Both the position numbers and the translations under genes were made by a program. A model generated the notes under the pieces. That model saw only the letters and a list, made by a program, of their open reading frames with translations. It was not told where the DNA came from and did no database searches. This document shows, piece by piece, positions 59,133-64,000 of a stretch of 64,000 nucleotides of DNA (position 1 is its first letter; each line of letters starts with the position of its first letter). Source of the DNA: Fibrobacter sp. UWH6. Its GTDB lineage: Bacteria; Fibrobacterota; Fibrobacteria; Fibrobacterales; Fibrobacteraceae. The stretch lies in contig NZ_FRAX01000001.1 of assembly GCF_900142465.1 (NCBI RefSeq), positions 1 to 64,000 of the forward strand. The letters run 5' to 3'.

Positions 59133-59876
59133 ATGAAGAAATTTTTTAATACCCGCGCAATTATCGGCGCATCCATTTTTGCTTCGGCCCTTGCAACCGC
59201 TGCATTTGCTATTGATCCCGTTGTCTTTACCCCGGCCGTTTACCCTATCGGTGAAGTGAACCAGGGCGACGTCAAGCATTTTGTCTTGAAGGGGGCTAAT
59301 GTCTCCGGCAAGGAAATCAAACTAGAAAATGTAATGTGCCAGGGGAATGGCTGCTCCAATTTCAAGTTCCCGGCATCCATTGCCAATAAGGGACCGGTGG
59401 TTGTAGAATTCGACATGGACTTCTCTGAAATGGAAGGCCCTATTAGCCCCACCGTCGTGCTGGTGGGCACCGATGGCAAACCCTATACCGCCGCTATGGA
59501 AGGTACCGTTAAGGCTCCTTTCTTCTTTAGCGAAAAGATGTTTGACGCTGGTTACTATACCGCCGGCGAGAAGCGTGAATGGTCCTTCTACGTGTGGGAG
59601 ACCGACAAGAAGGCTCGCCCGGATCTGACCCTTTCAGATGAAGCCGCCAAGGATTTCTCCATCAAGACCAAGAACGTGAAGGTTAAGGTGGACGAAAACG
59701 GCAAGGTCACCGAAGGCGGTAAGATTCCCGCTCTCAAGATTACCTTGACTACCAAGGGTCTGAGTCGTGAAGGTTGGGAACAAAAGCAGCAGAGTATCCG
59801 CAAATTTGTGGGCTTTAAGAGCAAAAAATACCCCAAGGCCACCCCCGAAGTGCTGGTTGTTGGCTTCTGGAAGTAA
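59133..59876 (+). CDS. Secreted DUF1573-like protein
   Basis: 247 residues from ATG 59133 (signal peptide ASIFASALATAAFA; a start at 59118 adds 5 residues). The mature part begins VVFTPAVYPIGEVNQGDVKH, the DUF1573 pattern of an Ig-like strand with ..G.V..G....F.., and a second similar domain starts FFFSEKMFDAGYYTAGEKRE. DUF1573 proteins are secreted, often with choice substrates unknown. It is followed by the tRNA-Pro gene. A single-gene unit. Confidence 0.75.
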   Translation: MKKFFNTRAIIGASIFASALATAAFAIDPVVFTPAVYPIGEVNQGDVKHFVLKGANVSGKEIKLENVMCQGNGCSNFKFPASIANKGPVVVEFDMDFSEMEGPISPTVVLVGTDGKPYTAAMEGTVKAPFFFSEKMFDAGYYTAGEKREWSFYVWETDKKARPDLTLSDEAAKDFSIKTKNVKVKVDENGKVTEGGKIPALKITLTTKGLSREGWEQKQQSIRKFVGFKSKKYPKATPEVLVVGFWK

Positions 59877-59955
59877 AAATTTGAACTTTTTTCGGCGTAT
59901 TGCCTTGCAAATTTTCAAATATTAACTACCTTTGGTTCACTCTTAATTGAGACCT

Positions 59956-60029
59956 CGGGATGTAGCTCAGCCTGGTAGAGCGCTTGAATGGGGTTCAAGA
60001 GGTCGCTGATTCGAATTCAGTCATCCCGA
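59956..60029 (+). tRNA. tRNA-Pro (anticodon GGG)
   Basis: 74 nt: acceptor CGGGATG / CATCCCG, D-arm TAGCTCAGCCTGGTAGAGCG, anticodon arm CTTGA-ATGGGGT-TCAAG giving GGG, T-arm CTGATTCGAATTCAG, discriminator A. CCA is not encoded. It decodes CCC. Confidence 0.95.
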
Positions 60030-60031
60030 TA

Positions 60032-60067
60032 GAAAAACCACAACGAAAGTTGTGGTTTTTCTTTTTT
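60032..60067 (+). terminator. Rho-independent terminator of the tRNA-Pro gene
   Basis: AAAAACCACAAC-GAAA-GTTGTGGTTTTT is followed by CTTTTTTT, three bases after the tRNA end. Confidence 0.9.
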
Positions 60068-60120
60068 TGTGCCTAGTGCGATTATGGGCGTTTAGAAAAG
60101 TTCTAATCAACGTTCAAATG

Positions 60121-60149
60121 AAAAAGGCCTTGGCTTTTGCCAAGGTCTT
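60121..60149 (-). terminator. Terminator of the diguanylate cyclase gene
   Basis: Read on the minus strand, GAAGACCTTGGC-AAAA-GCCAAGGCCTTTTTC; the T-run follows the stem. It lies 20 bases from the gene's stop. Confidence 0.75.
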
Positions 60150-60169
60150 CTATAAAGTTTGCGGGACTA

Positions 60170-61984
60170 TTAAGCTTTATTAATATCTTCGTCTGTGAAG
60201 TTCAGACCATTTCCCGCAGCGCGTTCCCCAAAATCGGTAACTACGGTCGGGACGCCATTCTTTGAAATTTCATTCATTTCGATGGCTGCCGCTTCGTAGT
60301 CTGACTCGGTGGTCCATTCGGGTTGCCATACCACAACCTTGTTTCTGCCGGATTCCTTGCCCTGGTACAGAGCCTTATCGGCCAGCTGGATGCTACGGTC
60401 GGCTCCGAGACGGTGGTCAAACTGGGAGACGCCCAGGGTGATGGTAATGTTGATGGTGTAGTCGGCGTAATGGACTGTCATCATCTCGATTTGACGGCGG
60501 AAGCGTTCTGCAACGGCGGTTGCCCCTTCCAGATCTGTTTCGGGCAGGAGGGTCAGGAATTCTTCGCCACCATAGCGGGCAAAGACGTCGTACTTGCGTA
60601 ATAGTCCGCGGATAGTCTGCGATACGGATTTTAGGATGACGTCACCGCAAGCGTGGCCGTAGGTGTCGTTAATTACCTTGAAATGGTCAATGTCCACGAA
60701 GATGAAACAGAATGGCTTTCGACTGCGCAGGGTCCTTTCGATTTCATTGGCTATAGTCTCATTCATGTCACGGCGGTTGGGGAGTCCGGTCAGTTCGTCT
60801 GTTCTTGAAATCAGGTCCAGTTTCTTGTTGGCGATTTTCAATTCCTTGGTTCGTTCGGAAACTTCCTGTTCCAAGCTCTTACGATGGGCTTCCAATTCGC
60901 GGATTTGTCGCTGGATTGTTGAAATCATGACGTTAAAGGCTTTGGACAGCATGCCGATTTCGTCATTGCGGTTACCCACATGAATCTGCTCCATTTCCTT
61001 GCCTTCGACGATTTCGTAGATATGGTAGGTCAGATTGTTCAGAGGCAGGCCCATCTTGGCAAACATCCAGGCGGCCAGGAAGAAAATGATGAACATGGAA
61101 GCTACCAGGATGACCCAGTTGCCCACGGAAGACGATGTTACCATGTTGTCAATTTCGCTCTTGGGCTGGAAGGAGAATAGGGCGAAGTCGTAGGCAGAAT
61201 CATATCTGAAGTTGGTCAGATAAGTGACTCCATCGGCCAGGGTGTGGTATTCTGCACTCTTCGTGTCAAAATTTTTGGGGTCAATATTTAGTCCCAATTC
61301 TGCAATCTTGTGGGTTCCCGTGAGCCATTGTTTCAAGTCCGGATGGTAGAGGATTTCGCCTAGGCTATTGACTGCCATAACGAAACCATTCTTGCCGACC
61401 TTATACTCTACCAGGTGCTTCCAGATGCGGCGCAGAGAGAAGGTGGCTACCAGGCTACCGTCACCGGCAGCGCGGTTGACGATACCGATTGCAAAGATCC
61501 TCTGGGGAGGGGCGTCTTGTGACGTTCTAAACCAGGGGGTAATGTAGGGGCGGTGGGGGGTTATTCTGGAAAATTCAATGGGGTAGGGGGATTCCGTGGG
61601 GGAACTGACCATGGCGTTGTCGCATACGAACTTGTCTTCGCGGTCGTAAACGGTAACTGTTTCTCCTGAGATAAACAGGGACGAAACGCTGTAGCTTTTA
61701 AGGAAGCTTGCCGCTGTTGTCGGTTCCATGCCCTGCAATTCGGACGTCTTGGTCAAGAGCGAAAGCCTGTCACCGAACTGTCGCATTTCGGTTGTGGCTG
61801 TGTTCATGATCTGGGCTAGCTGGGCTTCGTTATTGTTGAAGTTCCACTCTAGCATCAGGTCGTTCTGTTTGTCGTTCATGAAGAACGTACTTCCCGTGAC
61901 CACAATGGTCATGGAAACTAGCAGGACCAGGATCACCTTGAAGATGATACTTCTGGAAAACCTTGTTGCCAGGGACTCGTTCAT
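60170..61984 (-). CDS. Membrane diguanylate cyclase (Cache-like sensor, HAMP, GGDEF)
   Basis: 604 residues. A membrane helix (about 14-34, IIFKVILVLLVSMTIVVTGS), a ~260-residue periplasmic dCache-like sensor (LYHPDLKQWLTGTHKIAEL is typical), a second helix (about 288-310), HAMP (about 311-365), a coiled coil, then GGDEF (about 400-560): RTDELTGLPNRRDMNETIAN, FVDIDHFKVINDTYGHACGD and ARYGGEEFLTLLPETD. The active site GGEEF and the inhibitory RxxD site (RKYD, five residues before) are intact, so it should make c-di-GMP under product inhibition. It begins 8 bases after the solute-binding protein gene, implying a shared transcript. Confidence 0.95.
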   Translation of the reverse strand: MNESLATRFSRSIIFKVILVLLVSMTIVVTGSTFFMNDKQNDLMLEWNFNNNEAQLAQIMNTATTEMRQFGDRLSLLTKTSELQGMEPTTAASFLKSYSVSSLFISGETVTVYDREDKFVCDNAMVSSPTESPYPIEFSRITPHRPYITPWFRTSQDAPPQRIFAIGIVNRAAGDGSLVATFSLRRIWKHLVEYKVGKNGFVMAVNSLGEILYHPDLKQWLTGTHKIAELGLNIDPKNFDTKSAEYHTLADGVTYLTNFRYDSAYDFALFSFQPKSEIDNMVTSSSVGNWVILVASMFIIFFLAAWMFAKMGLPLNNLTYHIYEIVEGKEMEQIHVGNRNDEIGMLSKAFNVMISTIQRQIRELEAHRKSLEQEVSERTKELKIANKKLDLISRTDELTGLPNRRDMNETIANEIERTLRSRKPFCFIFVDIDHFKVINDTYGHACGDVILKSVSQTIRGLLRKYDVFARYGGEEFLTLLPETDLEGATAVAERFRRQIEMMTVHYADYTINITITLGVSQFDHRLGADRSIQLADKALYQGKESGRNKVVVWQPEWTTESDYEAAAIEMNEISKNGVPTVVTDFGERAAGNGLNFTDEDINKA

Positions 61985-61992
61985 AAGTTCAG

Positions 61993-63525
61993 TTATCTCT
62001 TTGTTTTTCTACGGAAATTAAAGGCGAAACCAAGGGCTATCATAACGATAAATACCAGGGGTGCCTTTTTAAGATTGTCGTTGACGATGTTGTTTTCTGC
62101 AGTGTTTGTGTCCGCGGTTGCGGTGGCGGACTGATCTTCTTTTTTCTTGTTCAGTTTTCCCCACAAATTCATGAACTCGGCCTGGGTCATGATATTGTTG
62201 GACGGGTAGTTAAGCTTTCTGTCGATTTCAATGGTGTACTGCTTGAAAACATCGTACAGCTTTTCTTCGGAGTACAGGGAAGGAATTTCAACCTGTTCCC
62301 AGACGGAACTGAACATGGCGACAAATAACTGTTCCAGATCGCCCCATTCAGGGATGGCGACGTAAGTTTTGCCGGTTGCGAGTGCGTTTATCAGTTCGCG
62401 GTAGTCTTCGTCTTCGGACCACTTTTCAAGCACTTTCTTGGAAGTGGGCAGGAAGCCAATCTGCTTGGTATAGGCGTCCTGATTTTCGTCTTCGACCAGG
62501 AACTTTAGCAGGGCCTTTGCCTCTTTACGTTCGTTTTTGGCGGGAATGGCCAGGTTGCTTCCGCCGATGAAGCTGACAGAACCAGCGGAACCTCTGGGGA
62601 TAGGAACCACCATGACGCTATCTGTGCCGATGCGGGCGTTGGATAGACCGCCTTGGGTGCCGTGGATTCGGGTCTGCATCACGATTTCGGAAGTGCTGAT
62701 GATAAAGGCCAATTCGCTATTGTTGAACTGCTGGGCGATTTGGGCTGTGTTGGCCTGAAGGGCTTCGGTTTGGACCAGGCTGTCCAAGATGAAGTTCAGA
62801 TAGAGGGAAATGCCGTGGAGAGTTTCCTTTGAGAGAATATTGGCGTGCCACTTGCCGTTATTGTCTTTTTCGATGAACGATCCGCCGTTGCTCCAGATCC
62901 AGGGGGCGAAGTTGTGGGGGATGTTCCAGTCGCTCTTGCCCGGGAAGGCGTAGCCGCGGATGGTGGAGCCGTCGTCCTGCACTTCCTTGGCGGCATTGAC
63001 TTCACGGATTGCCTTGACAAAGCCATCGTAAGTGGCTAAGTCGTTCTTGGAAATGTTGTGCTCCTTGAGGATGCGCTTGTTGGCGAGAATGGGGCGAATA
63101 TCGATAAACCAGGGCACGGAATAGATGGTGGTATCACCGTCTATATGGGTGGTATTCCAGCTAACAGAAACGAAACGGCTAGGGTCTACTTCGTTAATCC
63201 AGTCGTTTAGGGGCTTGATTTCGTTGCGGGAGGCAAAATAGGGAATCCAGGTGGTGCCCAACTGAAGTACGTCGGGGGCATCCTGACCGGTTGCCAGAGC
63301 CTGTGAAATGCGGTTCCAGGCTTCTCCCCAGTCTAGGACCTGAACTTTTGTGGGAATACCGGTTTTCTTGGTGAACTGTTCAAGTCGTTGCTCAAGTTTT
63401 TCCTGAGGGGTGGCTCCGTTCGGCATGATCCACACGGTAAGGGGCTGATTAGCGGCCCAGACTGCGGTAGATGTTACCATTGCCATGATCGTGGCTGTAA
63501 CGGTTTTTTTGAGATAATTGAACAT
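61993..63525 (-). CDS. Membrane-anchored extracellular solute-binding protein (family 1, sugar type)
   Basis: 510 residues from ATG 63525, which follows a strong AAGGAG site; an upstream in-frame start at 63678 has none. Signal peptide (MVTSTAVWAA), then the bilobal binding domain (about 30-440) with QPLTVWIMPNGATPQEKLEQ, DAPDVLQLGTTWIPYFASRN, YSVPWFIDIRPILANKRILK and GSVSFIGGSNLAIPAKNERK. After a Lys/Ser/Thr linker, a C-terminal membrane helix (KAPLVFIVMIALGFAFNFRR) anchors it. Family members usually feed ABC sugar importers; no permease or ATPase is nearby. It is followed 8 bases later by a diguanylate cyclase, so it may act as a tethered sensor. Confidence 0.9.
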   Translation of the reverse strand: MFNYLKKTVTATIMAMVTSTAVWAANQPLTVWIMPNGATPQEKLEQRLEQFTKKTGIPTKVQVLDWGEAWNRISQALATGQDAPDVLQLGTTWIPYFASRNEIKPLNDWINEVDPSRFVSVSWNTTHIDGDTTIYSVPWFIDIRPILANKRILKEHNISKNDLATYDGFVKAIREVNAAKEVQDDGSTIRGYAFPGKSDWNIPHNFAPWIWSNGGSFIEKDNNGKWHANILSKETLHGISLYLNFILDSLVQTEALQANTAQIAQQFNNSELAFIISTSEIVMQTRIHGTQGGLSNARIGTDSVMVVPIPRGSAGSVSFIGGSNLAIPAKNERKEAKALLKFLVEDENQDAYTKQIGFLPTSKKVLEKWSEDEDYRELINALATGKTYVAIPEWGDLEQLFVAMFSSVWEQVEIPSLYSEEKLYDVFKQYTIEIDRKLNYPSNNIMTQAEFMNLWGKLNKKKEDQSATATADTNTAENNIVNDNLKKAPLVFIVMIALGFAFNFRRKTKR

Positions 63526-63726
63526 TCCAACTCCTTGACAAACACTCAAAAACGGGGGGGGTGTGTGTACCACCCGCAATGTTAAAAGTATATTATTTTT
63601 ATAATAAGATGGGCGTTTTGTGCATAAAAATGGATTTTTTCGCCGGTTCTTCGAGGTCCTCTCCGTGAGCCAAATCAAGGTGAAAAAAAAATACCGGACT
63701 GATGACGAAAATCTTATTTTTTTACC

Positions 63727-63732
63727 TATATT
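63727..63732 (+). promoter_or_regulatory. -10 element of the DUF3332-like gene
   Basis: TATATT, with TGACGA 18 bp upstream as a weak -35. It is 47 bases before the ATG at 63780. Confidence 0.5.
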
Positions 63733-63779
63733 TTCTTATGTCGAACCTAACCGACAATTTCTTTACTAAGGAGTATACA

Positions 63780-64000
63780 ATGAAAAAAGGTCTCATTACC
63801 CTTCTCTGCGCAGGCATGATCGTTCTTACCGGTTGCTATGGCAAGAATGCTTGCTTCAACAAGATTCACCAGTGGAACGGCACCCTCGGTGACAAGTGGA
63901 TCAACTCCATCGTCCACTTCTTCCTGATGGTTATCCCGGTTTACGGTATCGCTCTCGGCCTGGTTGACGGTCTCGTTCTTAACACTGTTGAATTCTGGAC
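63780..64000 (+). CDS. DUF3332-like lipoprotein (cut by window end)
   Basis: The first 73 codons read MKKGLITLLCAGMIVLTGCY, with a lipobox (LTGC) at about residue 19, then GKNACFNKIHQWNGTLGDKW, VHFFLMVIPVYGIALGLVDG and VLNTVEFW. The pattern LTGCYGK...WNGTxGDKW...NTxEFW is that of DUF3332, small lipoproteins of unknown function. AAGGAG lies eight bases before the ATG. The rest lies beyond the window. Confidence 0.85.
   Translation, partial: MKKGLITLLCAGMIVLTGCYGKNACFNKIHQWNGTLGDKWINSIVHFFLMVIPVYGIALGLVDGLVLNTVEFW

Overview
The window is a chromosomal segment of a Fibrobacter-type bacterium. The strongest markers are a protein with the Fibrobacter succinogenes major paralogous (FISUMP) domain at 47276-48415, a secreted GH10 xylanase with a C-terminal sorting-like module at 18308-20206, several Fibrobacter-style outer-membrane and DUF5683-like secreted proteins, and Gram-negative envelope genes (RND efflux, SPOR, ABC polysaccharide export). 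Two tRNA genes are present (Leu-CAA, Pro-GGG). No rRNA, prophage or CRISPR array is seen.

Layout. 1-4150 is AT-rich and looks acquired: the 3' end of an IS30-family element, a gene cut short at its border, a small membrane protein, two related glycosyltransferases and an FkbM methyltransferase. Wzt (3566-4864) bridges this region and the core: its ATPase half is GC-rich and its C-terminal half is AT-rich. A block on the opposite strand (5052-7921: an ORF6N/PLD-like protein and a HipBA toxin-antitoxin pair with two perfect palindromic operators) separates wzt from its partner permease wzm (7934-8794). wzm continues into a GtrB-type transferase and a GT-C-like membrane protein. 11498-16515 is a second, co-directional sugar operon (sulfatase-fold membrane protein, WecE aminotransferase, ATP-grasp ligase, Gfo/Idh oxidoreductase). 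16597-20206 holds paired outer-membrane paralogs and the xylanase.

20474-35982 is mostly housekeeping: RlmB-type methyltransferase, 5-FTHF cyclo-ligase, RNase D, TrpS, the rpsF-rpsR-rplI operon, two DUF5683-like proteins, an RND efflux pair, FtsB/DivIC, DprA and MazG. 35983-36522 has no protein gene. It carries a candidate structured RNA and a tandemly duplicated terminator behind fusA (36523-38652). 38850-55448 is a long, mainly minus-strand run of housekeeping genes (map, DEAD-box helicase, pyrE, purU, argS, rsfS, panD, miaB) mixed with lineage-specific envelope proteins. 55912-63525 contains a nuclease-fold protein, a Vat-like acetyltransferase beside a methyltransferase remnant, a DUF1573-like protein, and a paired membrane-anchored solute-binding protein and diguanylate cyclase. 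The window closes inside a DUF3332-like lipoprotein gene.

The least explained structure is a set of evenly built inverted-repeat arrays in three intergenic regions (20272-20459, 55570-55791, 27066-27291). Each array has its own arm sequence. Arm spacing is exactly constant within an array (19, 21 and 23 bp), while the sequence between arms varies. They do not match any element class I recognise. All functions are assigned by reading motifs; no database search was run.
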